Source of the DNA: Diphasiastrum complanatum
Taxonomy: Eukaryota > Streptophyta > Lycopodiopsida > Lycopodiales > Lycopodiaceae
Reading direction: 5' to 3'
DNA length: 64,000 nt
Assembly (NCBI GenBank): GCA_029204225.1
Contig: CM055100.1
Coordinates: forward strand, 56,649,628-56,713,627
Within the stretch, counting starts at the first letter, position 1. Each line of letters opens with the position of its first letter. Below, in pieces: positions 1 through 12,267 of the stretch. The position numbers were made by a program, and so were the translations under genes. The notes under the pieces are model-generated. The model saw only the letters and a program-made list of their open reading frames with translations, was not told the origin of the DNA and did not search any database.

Positions 1-760
1 AAATGGTGAGGGTTAACTCTCGTAGATCTGGAAGTTATTGACATCTAATGATGTTTTTGATTATTTTTTACCTTACAGATTCATCAATACTTCAAACTAA
101 CTCTCGCGGACTTGATCACTGATGGAGGATGACTTTTTGGAATTAATGGGATAGTCAACGAGAGTTACTTGTGTGAGGGTTCTTTGTTTCTAATTATTTT
201 TCTCCTTTTTTGACACTTAGAACTTTCCTACAACTTACTGGAACATGAAGAACTCTAGCAGACTCATCTATGAGCTTATCTCAGTGAGATGTAGCTACAG
301 GAGGTCTGGCGAGAGTTAGTTCCCACAAAAAATTTCAAAAATAATGTCTACGAGGGTTCTGTCTTCAATTTAGCTCTTATGAGACTTGGGAACTCATGCA
401 GATGGTCTCAAACTATAAAGTAGCTCTCGTAGACTTGTCTGTGAGCTTGTCTTAGTGAGATCTAGCTACAAGAGGTCTGACGAAGGTTATTGAGCAATTT
501 TGGAAAACAAAAATTGGTTTTACAAAAGTTTTTTGAAGTTTTATGGTTTTTTTGACTATTTTTTTAAAATCAGCTGGGAAGTAACTCTCGCAGGCTTCTA
601 TTCAGCTCTAGGATAGTGTTCTTAGGCAGCTGCAAGTCATGCAAGAGTTCTTCTCCACTAATTTTGGAGAAATAAAATTTTGATGGTTTTTGGTTCACTT
701 TTTCCCTCCAAAAATACAGATTTGTTGGTTTTTTGAGGTTTTTGATGGGTATGATGATAT
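1..760. repeat. degenerate non-coding repeats
   Basis: No open frame. A motif close to AACTCTCGNAGACTT recurs around 15, 98, 249, 423 and 585. The stretches 249-321 and 421-505 align with each other over about 75 bases (shared core GTGAGATNTAGCTACANGAGGTCTG). This looks like an old, diverged tandem or transposon-internal repeat. The family is not recognised. Confidence 0.5.
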
Positions 761-2459
761 GTTAAGCCCTAAAAGATTGTTTCAGGTCTCCACTACCTCT
801 AAACACCTCCTTCACTAGCTATCAACATATCAATCACACAAAAACTAGCAAAAAACAAGTCTATACTACTTCGAAACCACCTAAAAATCACTAAAATAAA
901 CAAAAATGACTAAGGTGACAACTAACGTAGTTAGCAATGGCCTATCCCCAGCAAGGACGCCATTGTAGGGAGTAGAAATACGTCGTGAGCAGCCCTTTGC
1001 CTATCAAAAAGGGTTAGAACCACAAGGATAGGTGATCTAACTAGATTAGTTGCTTGCTTAGTTGCTTTTACACAAACTAACACTAACCCACTTTTACACT
1101 ACCACAAACTAACATTAACCACACACACAATCCAAATATGAGAGAGAGGGAGAGAAAAGAAATGAGGAAGGTTAGCCCATGTGCTCAACACTACATACTA
1201 TTGGAAAATCCATTGAAAACATAAAGCAAAAACAATACAAAAATGAGAAATAATTAGAAATCATAAACAAGAGCAATAGCATGAAAGCATTAGCACATGA
1301 GGATGCTTTGAGCGCTCAAAATTGTAGAGTCTCCTCCTCAAAATTGTAGAGTCTCCTCCTCTCTATCAACATGTGAAATGGGTTACAAAAGGTGTCTTTT
1401 TATCTTTGGGAGGCCCTTGCCCCTTGTTTCCTATTGGCTATTTCAAGAAGGTAGGATTGAAATCCTAACCCTTCAAAAGAAACACACTCTAATCTATGGT
1501 GCACAAAGAAGCACACCCCACCTACCACCATTTTGACTTTGACTACTTAACAAAACTTAGCAAACTTAGTTAACTTAAACTTTGGGCCTTTTTAACAATA
1601 TTTTAATTACATGGCCTGAAGCCTAGTTTATTTTAAATACATTATTTTACAAGTGCTCATTGGACTATGGGCTTACGCTCGTAGGATGCCATGACCCTCA
1701 CAACTTATTTTCTACTTTCGGCTATTTTTATTTATGTACGGGGAATACCCACAACAACTATCCAACTTTATGAAAAAAACAAGCATAAATTATGATGGCA
1801 AAAAGCTTCACATCGCCATAGCCAACAATCCATTGTTGGGCGATTCTCACCTATCCATGATACCCCCAGTTTAAGGTATTGCTCTTTTAAAATTTGTTTT
1901 TTTCCTAAAATCCTTTGCAAAATTCTATAACCTAACCCTAATGTACTTTACTTCTATTTAGGTCTAAGTCTCAAAAGTTAAGACTGAGTTTACAATTTAT
2001 CCCTTAACGTTAACTTTCTTATAAACTCCGTTGACCAACCTCACCACATAGTATTTCCTTTGCAATTCCTTTGCAAGGCAATGCCAAAAAAGGTCCTTTA
2101 GTAGCCAAAGATATTGTCGATGTCTATAGAAACACAAATTTGGCATGACATCCACATAGCTTCCACAACTAATATCTCCATGCTATTAGAAGCAAGGCAA
2201 TGACTATTGTGAATAATACAAGAAAAGGATTAGATGTTCTCATAAGAAATCACTATGAAGTATTGGCTATAATGCAAAAATCACTAAGTAGGTGAAAGGT
2301 AGGGTCATCATCATACTTGCAGATGTGCACTAAAATATTATGTCAAGTTGGTATTTCACACTATTAGCCATTTTTGCTTTTTCCGTTTTTCAAATATGTG
2401 TATGGCATATGTTTGTAACAAAGGATTAATCATGAAATTTGAATCCCTCAACTTATGTT
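761..2459. other. non-coding, AT-rich, no gene seen
   Basis: Stop codons fill all frames. Around 940-1,040 there is a segment containing CCCCAGCAAGGACGCCATTG. Around 1,825-1,865 there is a short inverted motif (CAACAATCCATTGTTG) followed by GGGCGATTC. Both resemble edges of decayed LTR elements, but no LTR pair or target duplication could be matched. A short near-duplication of CAAAATTGTAGAGTCTCCTCCT lies at about 1,317-1,358. Confidence 0.4.
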
Positions 2460-3000
2460 GCTATTTCCAACAATGAGGGAACGAATGCAGACAAATTTCG
2501 CATATTTCATGGTATGATGCGGAAACAAGCCCGTATATGATTCAGTCAATTGGACCGTGCTACTGTCAACACATGGGACCTGTTGAGAGACGCCTTTTCT
2601 CAATTAGTTTCGCAAGATTAGTTACTCTACCAGAGTGCTTGCACGATTGAATTCGGTGTAGAAGAAGGAAAAGGAGTCCTTGAGAAGATACACCCGTAAG
2701 GTAAAAAACTTAATTGGAAAATTGGTGGGTATATATCATGTTGCAAGGCAATTAGAATGCTACCTTGTAGGGTTGCTGTCAAAGATTGACAAGCCTTCAA
2801 AAGAATCTCTTGTGAAGACTAATAAGGTTTGGAAGAAGAACATTGTTGACTTGTTGAAACAAATGTAAGATTCAAAAGTCCAGATATCCGAAGTATCGGA
2901 CAAGAGACAAAAGACACCATCTTTCAATCCGAATGTCTAGTGCATCAAGTGCGGATCCCCAGCTCATACTAGCAATGAATGTAAGGTTAAGCACGTTTCA
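2460..3000 (+). pseudogene. retrotransposon gag-like fragment with CCHC knuckle
   Basis: Read across several stops, this stretch resembles the retrotransposon gag domain (a region around 2,500-2,620 with a WD-L-R-AFSQL pattern) followed by a lysine-rich stretch. It ends in a zinc knuckle at 2,949-2,990, C-IK-C-GSPA-H-TSNE-C, which fits CX2CX4HX4C. The only open piece is 2,680-2,868. Neither a start codon nor a downstream protease is visible. The knuckle is clear, but the assignment to gypsy rather than copia is uncertain. Confidence 0.55.
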
Positions 3001-3418
3001 TATGTTAGTAAGATATATTGAAGGAGAAACCTGCATTTTTTCATGCATAAGGGTTGCATCATCTTGGATCCTAGTTTGTAGGGGCCAAAATAGAAAATTT
3101 TGACAATTTTCATTTTTCTACACTGTATCAAGCATTGTTTGGATCATTGATCCTATGAATGGATGGAACTTATAAAATGTAAAATCTAACATTCTGAGGC
3201 TAATTAACATGTGTGAACTAAAATTTTTCCATCCACTTTTGCTTTTGATAGTTGAGAGTGTTTTTTGAAAACCTACTAGAAATTGTCAATTTTGGCCATT
3301 ATTCAAGTTCATAGTCTATTTGTACTTGATTTCTTTGAGATCTTGAGACACCATTTAATTGGGTTAAACCTCTGAAAATACTCTTATAGTGTGCCAAAAC
3401 TAATAAAATATGGCTTAA

Positions 3419-3938
3419 ATGGGATCTTATCTATTGGAAGAAAGTGAGAGACTCACTTCTACCAATTATGGTGTATGGAAAGTAAGGATGGAATCCATCC
3501 TTGTACTTCAAGATTTGATAGATATAGTGAATGGGAGTGAGGAGGAGCCTACAAATCTTCAAGAAATTCCAAAGTTCAAGAAGAGAACACGTGTTGCTCT
3601 TCATTGTTTGATGCTTAATGTCTCTAATAATGTTCTAAGAGAGATTAGCTCATGTATTAGTGCACAAGATGCATGGAAAGCTTTACAATCCATTTATGAG
3701 TCTAAGAACACCTCAAGAGTTCTTAACCTTAGGAATATGATCTTCCAAAGCTTTCAAAGAAAGGATGAAAGTGCCTCATCCTATGTGTCTAGGGTCAAGG
3801 ATCTCAATAGATACCTTTCTTGCATAGATGACACTATCAAAACTAAAGACGACACGTCACTCAATGTTCTTGGAATAAGTGATTTTAATGTGGAATGACA
3901 TTTGGATGGAGACTTGAAGTCATTTGTTAGCAACTGTG
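3419..3938 (+). pseudogene. copia gag fragment fused to a piece of an unknown gene
   Basis: An ATG at 3,419 opens a 159-codon frame that begins MGSYLLEESERLTSTNYGVW, typical of the N-terminus of plant copia gag (DUF4219/UBN2). The UBN2 core runs to about residue 140 (SYVSRVKDLNRYLSCIDDTI). The frame then switches abruptly to LNVLGISDFNVE, stops with TGA, and continues in frame as a HLDGDLKS-like stretch to about 3,938. That tail is clearly related to the LNVLG-DFNVDWHLAGDLK exon found repeatedly in the 14-kb array (for example 26,165-26,362). So this is a chimera of transposon gag and a captured exon-like segment, with no intact function. The gag part is related to the gag in the LTR element at 10,259-10,765. 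Confidence 0.75.
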
Positions 3939-5424
3939 CAAACACAATGAAAAATATAAAAAAAGAAATAAAACTTCGTGGAATTGTAAGCCCACACATG
4001 AGTATTTGCCAATAAACTTCTACTATGTTATGTGTTTCGTAAGTCCATGGGTAGAATCTTAAAATAATAAAATAACTTAAACTTAGACTTAAGAAACTAA
4101 AGTTTAAAAAGATTCTAAGTTATCTTAAGTCCCAAGTTAGAAACTTCTAGAGTTCCAAGTTCTAAGTTAGAAGTTTTAGAAGCCTTAGAATGGCTAGTTT
4201 AGACTAATCCCATACGCTAGTGGATGCTTATGGAAGGCCCTCCTTGCTATAAGAGGAGAGATATTTCTCATGTACACAACACTTTTGAGATTATGTTATA
4301 TTGTCATTCTCTAATTTGAAAATGTCTTTCTATTTCACTTGTGTTCCCTTTGGAAAGGTGCATGGCTTGAGGGAAGGTGCTCGGATAACATCCTCTTGCC
4401 TCCTTTTCATCGGTTTTACTTGTGGCATGCTTTTATTTGCTTATCGCTTAGTATTAGCCGCAAGTAATATTTTCTAATCCCTGTAGGGTGTTAAGTAGGA
4501 CTTAGTCCTCTTGCTAGTTGGGAAGCCTTAGCAAGATTTTATTTTGTTGATCCTTGCTAGTTGGGTAAGCCTTAACAAGTTGAGAACATGCTTGTATTGG
4601 AAGTTTTTTTTGGTTCTAAATCATGCATTGTCAATATTAAAAGAAGATATTTTGATTTGATAAATTTCGATTCTTAGTACTATGGAAGTTGCAAAATGCC
4701 CTTATAGAATGATGAATTGATGTTTTTCATATGTAACATTATAAGGCAGTTTGAATTTATACTGTTGACAACATGTTTGAATTGCAATTTCTTGTGCTGA
4801 ATTATATATTATTTTTGGAAATCACTTTCCTCAAATCATGGACTTTCGTTTGTTAAAATATATTGTTACGTAAATTTTCTACTATCAATATAGCTTTTGT
4901 GTGCATTTTTTTTTAATCACTTGATAAATAACATCTCACCATATAGTACTTGAGCCAAATTGTATATTTTGTACAAAGTAATGATTTGGATATGTTTAAA
5001 TCATTATGACGTAGGCGATCTTGTCTAGTATGTCTTTGTTAATTTTAATGAACAATTTTTTTTTTTAAAATATTGAATCTTGTATATTATATAAGCATAC
5101 TAAACTAATCAAGTGCGGGTGATAGCAAACATAAAAACCAATTTTTTCACATGATATTTACATTGTGTGAGCATTATCTAGAAATAGTGCTATAACAATG
5201 TAATCATTGCACAAGATACACTGAAACAAATAAACAAATATACGTTGTCCAAAAAAGTTATTTCATAGTGCAAACTTTTTTTTTTTGTCAAATAGTCATG
5301 ACTATCTAAAGTGTAAAACCAATGTCAAAGTCACAATCAATAGAAGTTATCCAACAAGTATTTTCATTATGTAAATGTTATTTGCCAACATGGTAAAACG
5401 AATGAATAGATTACATTGCTCTTT
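3939..5424. other. non-coding, AT-rich, no gene seen
   Basis: No usable frame. One local direct repeat is visible: TTGCTAGTTGGGNAAGCCTTANCAAG occurs at about 4,510-4,535 and again at about 4,553-4,580. It may belong to a decayed LTR, but no partner was found. Confidence 0.4.
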
Positions 5425-8400
5425 CTTGCTTGAGTCTATGATTGAGAGCTAGTTGAATGTAGCTGATATTGTTGCAGTAGATGATGGTCAGATTGTTCTG
5501 TCTAAAGGTCAAATCAAGAATAAGCCTCAACCAAATGGCTTCTTTAGTTGCTTGTGTTGCTGCTACATACTCGGCTTCAGTTGACAATAGTGAGATTAAC
5601 TTCTACTTTCTACTATTCCAAGAAATTGGTGCAGACGATAGGTAGAAACAATATTCAGAAGTGGACTTCTTGGTGTCTAAATCTCCTCCCCAATCTGAAT
5701 CAAAATAGCCGAATAAGCATAATGTTGTACCAAAGCTACCAATATAACAAAGAACCTGGTTCTTTGTGACTTGAATGTACTTCATCACTCTTTTGAGTGC
5801 TTTCCAATGTTGGAGTCTTGGATTAGACATGAATAATTGTGATAATGTGCTAATAGTATAAGCTAGATCAAATTTGGTGCACACCATTGCCTACATTAAT
5901 GAATCAATCAAGGATTGGTATGGAAATTTTTTCATGTCACAAGTCTCAGTAGGTGTCGTAGGACGGATATCCTTATTGGGCTTGAATCTTGGATCCATTG
6001 GCGATAAGTAGATAGTGAACTGGCCCTATGTCTGTCATGTCAAATTCTTTAGAAAGATTTGAATTGTATTCTCTAATAGAGAATCAAAATTGCTTAAAAG
6101 CAGGCAATCATCTACATATAGTGCAATAATTATGTATAATGGATCTTCATTGTTAATACAGACATTCAAGTCAGCAACATTTGAATGAAAGCTGATCTAT
6201 AATAAGTAACCATCGATTCATTGAAACCAAGCTCTAGGTGTCTGCTTGAGCCCATAAAGAGCTTTTCGAATCTTGCAGACTCATTCTTCCTGACCTTCGA
6301 CAATGTACACCCTTCGAGCTAAGCATATAGTATCCTCATCGATGAAACCATTCAAAAATGCACTTCGTACATCCATCTGATGTACCTCGAGGTCCTCTGC
6401 CACTACAAATGCCAATAAGGTTCGAATTGATGCAACTTTAATAAGATGACTAAAGGTATTTGTATAGTCAATATCTGGTACTTGTGAGTAGAATGAGTTT
6501 ATGTTTCTTTGTTTTGAAATCATGAAATTTGTCTTCTAGGAAGACTAAAACTTTGCTAATAAGTGTGTTACCATATTTGAGATCGAAGACCTTGTAGGCC
6601 TTCTAGTATGATGGATAACCAAGGAATATAGCTTTGGAGTTGGTTCGATAAAATCTCTTTCTTAAGTTTGAACGTATTTGAGCGTAGTACCTGACCTTCT
6701 TCTGGGGTTTTGTTGTTGATGGCCTTGCTACTGCAACAATTATGAGACTGTAGCGATTGCTTCTACCAAGAACTTGTTTGAAATATTAGCAGGCAATAAA
6801 CATGGATTTGGCAGACTCGACAAGAGTCCAATTCTTTATTTTGGCTACTCCATTTTGCTGTGGAGTGTAGCTCAAAGAATAGTTTATCTAAATTTCTGAT
6901 TTGCTTAGAAAGTCATTCATTGCATTTGAAATAATCTCTCCCCCTCCATCTATGCGTAGAGCTTTGATTTTCCTTCCTATCTGATATTCAGATGGTTGTC
7001 TGGATTGTTGGAAACACATACATGCTTCTGATTTGTTCTTGTTGAACATGACAATAGTTCTTCAGAAATAATCATCGATAAATGTAATGAAATACATTGA
7101 TCCATTGCATGATGGAATCTGCATTGGGCCACAGAGATCACAATGAATAAGATCCAAAATGTCTTTAGCTCTATGAGCTTGGCCTTTGAGAGATCTTGAC
7201 CTTGCATGCTTGCCAAGAATACAAGTCTCGCAAGTCTGTGTCGATGAGGACTTGTTAATGTCTAAGCCTTGCAAAACATATAAGTAATGACTCTCATATG
7301 TAGATGTCCAAGGAATTGGTGCCATAGAACATTCTTGTCGGATGAAGGTGTAGACTCAAATGTGAGTGCACAGTTATGACTTAATGTGTAGAAATGACCA
7401 TCTCTATACCATTTGACCAAAATGTTTGAGTTCATGTCTCGAATGAGGCATTGATCTGCATTGAATGTCATATGTGGCCTCGATGGGCAATTCGACAAAC
7501 CGATAGTAGGTTCTTGGTCAAGGTTGGAACAAAAAAAACATTCTCGATCAGTCGAGATGAACCATCATCAAATCTAATGGTAACTATTCATTTGTCTTTG
7601 ATTTTTAGAGAGCTAGAATCTCCAAGCTGAATGTTGTTGTCATGACGTGTTGAAGAAAAAATTGTAAGCCACTCTCGTTGAAATGTCATATTGAGTCGCA
7701 CTTGAGTCGACAAGATACCAACAGCTAGAATCTCAACGATTGTTCAATTCGGCCATGAACAATTTTGATTGGATTTGTCTTCTAAATCATCAATGACTGC
7801 AGTGTGAGCCTGTTGGTTTTTCGCCGCTAGGATTATGTAGTCTTTTATATCATGCTCTTTTTCTTGCAATACTTGTAGAAGAGTTTGGCATGTTGATGTT
7901 TTGACTTTTCCTATTGTAATGAATGTGTATCTGACTTTGACATATTAAAGGCAGCCTTCTTGATGTGTTGCTTCTTCTTTGTATAGAGTGCAATTGACTT
8001 GTTTGATGTTGAAATATCATTTGACTTCCTTTGAAGTTCTTCTTGCAGAAAAATTGCGGTGACCTTTGACATTGTTAAATCCGGCTATGTCATGATCAGC
8101 ATGACCAAATGATCATAAGAAACAGAAAGACTTCCCAGAAGTGTCATGACTACATTGTTGTTAACAATGGGTGATCTGACTGTAGAAAGTTGATCAATTA
8201 ATGATCAAACATGACTAATATGGTCACTAATTGAAATCAATTCTGACATCTTGCATGAGAAGAATTTCTTATGCAAGAAAAAATGAGTGGTGACATCTTG
8301 GATGTCATACAGACTTATGAGATTATCCCAAGCTTGTTTCGATGTTTCATAGCTGCTAATGTTTGTGATGTTTGTGAATCTTTGAGATTCAGTCAGTTCC

Positions 8401-8445
8401 TTAAGTCAATTCATGACTAATCCTAGTATTACACATTGGAAAGCT
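5425..8445 (-). pseudogene. decayed Ty1/copia element, gag to RNase H
   Basis: Reading the minus strand from 8,445 downwards gives the copia order. UBN2-type gag lies at about 8,440-8,060 (SKQAWDNLISLYDI). The pre-integrase and integrase start lies at about 7,325-7,070 (CETCILGKHARSRS, then HCDLCGPMQ, ending FITFIDDYF). The RT N-terminal region is at 6,523-6,281 (VHQMDVRSAFLNGF), RT active site YVDD near 6,108, and RT C-terminus/RNase H at 5,887-5,603. RNase H ends at 5,590-5,500 with the STEAEYVAATQATKEAIWL motif. At least six frameshifts or stops separate the pieces, so the element is dead. No flanking LTRs could be matched. The right edge abuts another copia fragment on the opposite strand, so these are two insertions. 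Confidence 0.85.
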
Positions 8446-8504
8446 CTTATCAGTGTTAGGAGATCCATTCAAGCTACTATGGACTTTTGCATTTGTTAAG
8501 GAAT

Positions 8505-9045
8505 AGTTAACAATGACAAACTCAATATTTTCAGTGGTTATTCAGATGCAAGTTGGGCAAGAGATGTAGACACTTGTAAATCCACTTCTGGATTTATATT
8601 CTTCCTCAACAACGGTCCTATTTCTTGGTAAAGTCACAATAAGACTTAGATTGCTCTATCTTCTACTGAATCAAGTATATCGCAGCCTCTCAAGCTACAA
8701 AGGAAGCAATATTGTTGAGAAACTTACTTTCAGATGTTTATCTGAAACAATATGCTCCAACAACTTTATTTTTTGATAATCAAAGTGTCATTGATTTATC
8801 AGCCAACCTAGATTTCATTCTAGGAGTAAGCACATTGAAATTAAGTATTCCTATGTCAGAAGCAAAGTTCTCGACAAAGAGGTAAACTTGCAACACTGTC
8901 GAACGCAAGATATGATAGCAGATATTCTCACTAAAGCATTAAGCTTGGGTGCACACAAAAAGTTTTGTCCAAAACTAAATTGGAAGGTCAAAGCATTCAT
9001 GGATTCAAATAAAGGGGAGTCTTGGATTACTCTACTAATCAGATT
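8505..9045 (+). pseudogene. copia RNase H fragment
   Basis: The plus strand encodes a copia RNase H region: YSDASWARDVDTCKSTSGFI near 8,540-8,600, a degenerate STES region near 8,660, and HIEIKYSYVRSKVLDKE at about 8,832-8,882. It ends with IADILTKAL within the open stretch 8,888-9,088. Stops interrupt the middle. A purine run (AAATAAAGGGGAGT) near 9,006-9,019 could be the polypurine tract. No LTR was identified downstream, where a CACTA-derived sequence begins. Confidence 0.75.
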
Positions 9046-9156
9046 AAGAGTGATTCATCTGAATAATCGATCTTTAATCTTCATCTAGTTCTGCAGTTTA
9101 ATTCGTGTCTCTACACAGTATGTAGAAATACTCGTGAATCGCCCAACAGGTGGCTC

Positions 9157-9212
9157 CTACATATCGGACAACTCGAATCCGTCATCATGATCTTGTTCAT
9201 GAGGTGCATCAG
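9157..9212 (-). pseudogene. C-terminal tail of the CACTA transposase-like ORF
   Basis: This is the other side of the copia insertion. Subtracting the element and one copy of the 5-bp target duplication lets the minus-strand frame that ends at 12,273 continue without a shift for 16 codons. It ends in an acidic tail (EQDHDDGFELSDM) and stop codon TAG at 9,157-9,159. The clean continuation confirms the insertion boundaries. Confidence 0.7.
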
Positions 9213-9949
9213 TGTTGAATTTCACATGTGTGGACTGTCCACTACATGTACTTGTGATCTCCTAAGGTGTGTAGATGCACCAAGATCAAGACTAGATTGA
9301 GATTCAAGATCAATCTTGAATCCTATGGCAAAAACACACTACTACATGCATTCAATCACTTCCAACTCTCACTCACATGTGTGGGAAGTATTCAAAAAAT
9401 AATCTAAGTAAAAACAAGCTGCTCTCCTCGGGTAGAGAGAGAAAATGCATCATGAGCTCTCGGGTAGAGAGAGAAAGCTAGAAATCCAATAACTCACAAA
9501 ATCCATGAAATCACCAAATCAATTGCATTCAAAATGAGGAGTACAATGATACTAGTAGGTCCACGAGCTACCACTATGCTTAACTATGATTGGACCATAT
9601 TTTGTCACCTCTTGATCCTATTGGATCATTGATCTATGCACCTCTTAATTCTATTGGACTATATTCAAGCACACCTCAATTTCCTATTGGACCTCACAAG
9701 GTTCCACCTCTAAATCCTATTGGACCTCTTGGAATTCATCAAACAAAAACTTTACACTTGTCTACACTCTAATCAGCAAGTGTTTAGCCTCTTACTCTAT
9801 TTTGGCTCACTAGTGGCATTACAAGTGGAAATGCATAATTTGCCATCTATGCCAAATTTATTCCTATCAACATCCTACACCTAGATGCTTGATGTAAAAA
9901 TCATAAGACCCCTATATCTAACATAGATAATCTTTTTCAATTCTTCACA
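9213..9949 (-). repeat. 3' LTR of the copia element
   Basis: 737 bp, TG...CA bounded, and direct repeat of 11,531-12,267. Differences from its partner include ACATGTG versus ACACGTG near both 9,226 and 9,402, and C/A changes near 9,689 and 9,806. The open frame at 9,590-9,772 lies inside the LTR and is not a gene. Confidence 0.95.
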
Positions 9950-9964
9950 CTCCTCCTAAAAAAT
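9950..9964 (-). other. polypurine tract of the copia element
   Basis: On the minus strand, TTTTTTAGGAGGAG directly abuts the first bases (TGTGAAG) of the 3' LTR, the normal place for the plus-strand primer. Confidence 0.8.
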
Positions 9965-9967
9965 TAT

Positions 9968-10249
9968 CTATGAAGATTTGAGCATTGATCTTGATATAAC
10001 TCCAAGATTAGATCTATGCTTGATGAAAGCACTTTTGCTCAAAGGCTTGGTGAGTAGATCGGCAATACAAGAGGACGAGTTGACATGCTCCAAATCGATT
10101 TCTCCTCCAATAAGCTTTTCTCTCACAAAATGGTGTGCCACTTCTATGTGCTTGCTTCTTGCATGAAATATGGGACTATTGGCAAGATCTTGGGCCAAGA
10201 TGTTATCACACTTGCCTTCTGAAATTAGCACACTTTGGAGAGCCTCCAA
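9968..10249 (-). pseudogene. copia RNase H C-terminal fragment
   Basis: About 93 codons of copia RNase H: a SPIFHARSKHIEVAHHFVRE segment (the HIxxxxHFxRE motif) followed by CIADLLTKPLSK, the usual ADxLTK end. The N-terminal part with the acidic catalytic residues is missing. It begins directly after the gag stop codon, so the large internal deletion joined gag to RNase H here. It has no proper start codon and cannot act alone. Confidence 0.85.
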
Positions 10250-10258
10250 ACTTGGTAG

Positions 10259-10765
10259 CTACTCCTTAATGGCATAGGATTGGACAAGGTTATCAAATTC
10301 ACTTCTCAAGCCATTGAGAATGACTTGAACTAGCTCATTTTGATTGATGGAATCACCAATGCAAGCAAGCTCTCTATGAATATCTTTTACTCTCAAAACA
10401 TAACTAGATGCACTCTCATCACTCTTTTGGCTACTTTGAAAGATTTGATTCCTAAGAGTGAGAAGCCTAGAGGTATTCTTAGCCTCATAGATATTCTTGA
10501 GACAATCCCAAGCTTCTTTGGCTGTTGTACAAGTACCTATCTCCCTCAATATCTCATTAGAGACATTCAGCTTAATGTAGTGGAGAGCCATCCTAGCTCT
10601 CTTTTTGTATTTTTGAACCTCTTGAAGAACTTGTGGTTCTTCTTCAAGGCCAAGAACTATGTCCATCACATCTTGAAGGATCAAGATGGACTCCATCCTC
10701 ATTTTCCAAATTGAATAATTTGAAGTGGTCAATCTTTCACTTGGTTCCAACAAGGATGAACCCAT
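10259..10765 (-). CDS. copia gag (UBN2) of the deleted LTR element
   Basis: 168 codons from ATG at 10,765, chosen because it matches the MGS-LLE-SERLT start seen in the related gag at 3,419. Order: DUF4219-like N-terminus (NYSIWKMRMESIL), then the UBN2 domain (AKEAWDCLKNIYEAKNTSRL, then YVLRVKDIHRELACIGDSI), ending ILNGLRSEFDNLVQSYAIKE and TAG. It ends before the zinc knuckle, so it is a truncated capsid-like protein. The frame is intact, consistent with the low LTR divergence. Whether it is expressed, or acts in trans with a complete relative, cannot be seen. Confidence 0.75.
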   Translation of the reverse strand: MGSSLLEPSERLTTSNYSIWKMRMESILILQDVMDIVLGLEEEPQVLQEVQKYKKRARMALHYIKLNVSNEILREIGTCTTAKEAWDCLKNIYEAKNTSRLLTLRNQIFQSSQKSDESASSYVLRVKDIHRELACIGDSINQNELVQVILNGLRSEFDNLVQSYAIKE

Positions 10766-11518
10766 TGAAGACATTTGAAGTGAAGAAAACTCAAATGATG
10801 AACAATAAATGTTGTTACACACTTTCAATAGGATCCAATAATTGAGTACTATCTCCTCCTATGAAAGATCTTACAACAATTTGTGAATTGATTCTCACTA
10901 GCTACTCAAATCTCTCTAAAACAAGATCTATTTCACATCAAATGATGGAGTATAGGCAAAGTTAGGATCTAACACTCTTAGCACGTGTGAAATACACTAA
11001 GAAACCAAATTTGACTCAAATACAATGATATTGCATGAAACAAAATGGCTAAGATCTCAAAACAGTGCCTAGATCACATATAGATGAGATTGGCAAGCAT
11101 ACAACTGTGATTTTGGATCAACCAAGCAATCTCTTGACCAAACCAAATGTGTCCACCCAGGTCTAGGTGCCCTACCTAACCCTCTTCAAAAGCTTATAAC
11201 TTTTGATTGGCTCAACCAAATGGAATGAAATTGATTGCAACAGAAACTAGACAAAAATAGCTTCAAAACAAGCTATCAAGCAAGATAAATGGATCAAACA
11301 TGAGAGAGAACTTCCAAACTGAAATTGGATGTTCCTCACACGTGTCTGAGCACCTGATTCCGTACAGTACCAGGTCAGACCCAGTCAATGTCCTTTTGAT
11401 CTCTTTTGATCCAAGATTGAACAAGATAGCTAGGAAAATGGGCCTTGACAACTTCTAGCTCAAGATTGATGAAATTTTTTCACTTAGATGGATCAAAATG
11501 CATGGTAACCTTAGGTAG
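10766..11518. other. 5' leader of the copia element
   Basis: About 750 bp between the PBS and the gag start with no coding features. It would be the untranslated leader that carries packaging signals. No specific motif is recognised. Confidence 0.5.
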
Positions 11519-11530
11519 GCTCTGATACCA
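11519..11530 (-). other. primer-binding site, initiator tRNA-Met type
   Basis: The minus strand reads TGGTATCAGAGC immediately after the 5' LTR. This is the standard plant copia primer-binding site, complementary to the 3' end of initiator tRNA-Met. Confidence 0.95.
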
Positions 11531-12267
11531 TGTTGAATTTCACACGTGTGGACTGTCCACTACATGTACTTGTGATCTCCTAAGGTGTGTAGATGCACCA
11601 AGATCAAGACTAGATTGAGATTCAAGATCAATCTTGAATCCTATGGCAAAAACACACTACTACATGCATTCAATCACTTCCAACTCTCACTCACACGTGT
11701 GGGAAGTATTCAAAAAATAATCTAAGTAAAAACAAGCTGCTCTCCTTGGGTAGAGAGAGAAAATGCATCATGAGCTCTCGAGTAGAGAGAGAAAGCTAGA
11801 AATCCAATAACTCACAAAATCCATGAAATCACCAAATCAATTGCATTCAAAATGAGGAGTACAATGATACTAGTAGGTCCACGAGCTACCACTATGCTTA
11901 ACTATGATTGGACCATATTTTGTCACCTCTTGATCCTATTGGATCATTGATCTATGCACCTCTTAATTCTATTGGACTATATTCAAGCACACCTCAATTT
12001 CCTATTGGAACTCACAAGGTTCCACCTCTAAATCCTATTGGACCTCTTGGAATTCATCAAACAAAAACTTTACACTTGTCTACACTCTAATTAGCAAGTG
12101 TTTAGCCTCTTACTCTATTTTGGCTCAATAGTGGCATTACAAGTGGAAATGCATAATTTGCCATCTATGCCAAATTTATTCCTATCAACATCCTACACCT
12201 AGATGCTTGATGTAAAAAACATAAGACCCCTATATCTAACATAGATAATCTTTTTCAATTCTTCACA
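11531..12267 (-). repeat. 5' LTR of the copia element
   Basis: 737-bp partner of 9,213-9,949, ending on the plus strand in AATTCTTCACA followed by the ATCAG duplication. The open frame at 11,908-12,090 is inside the LTR and is not a gene. Confidence 0.95.

Noticed and set aside
9590-9772. Repeated 60-codon ORF at 9,590 and 11,908
   Set aside because: Both copies lie in the paired LTRs, which explains the duplication. No protein family is recognised.
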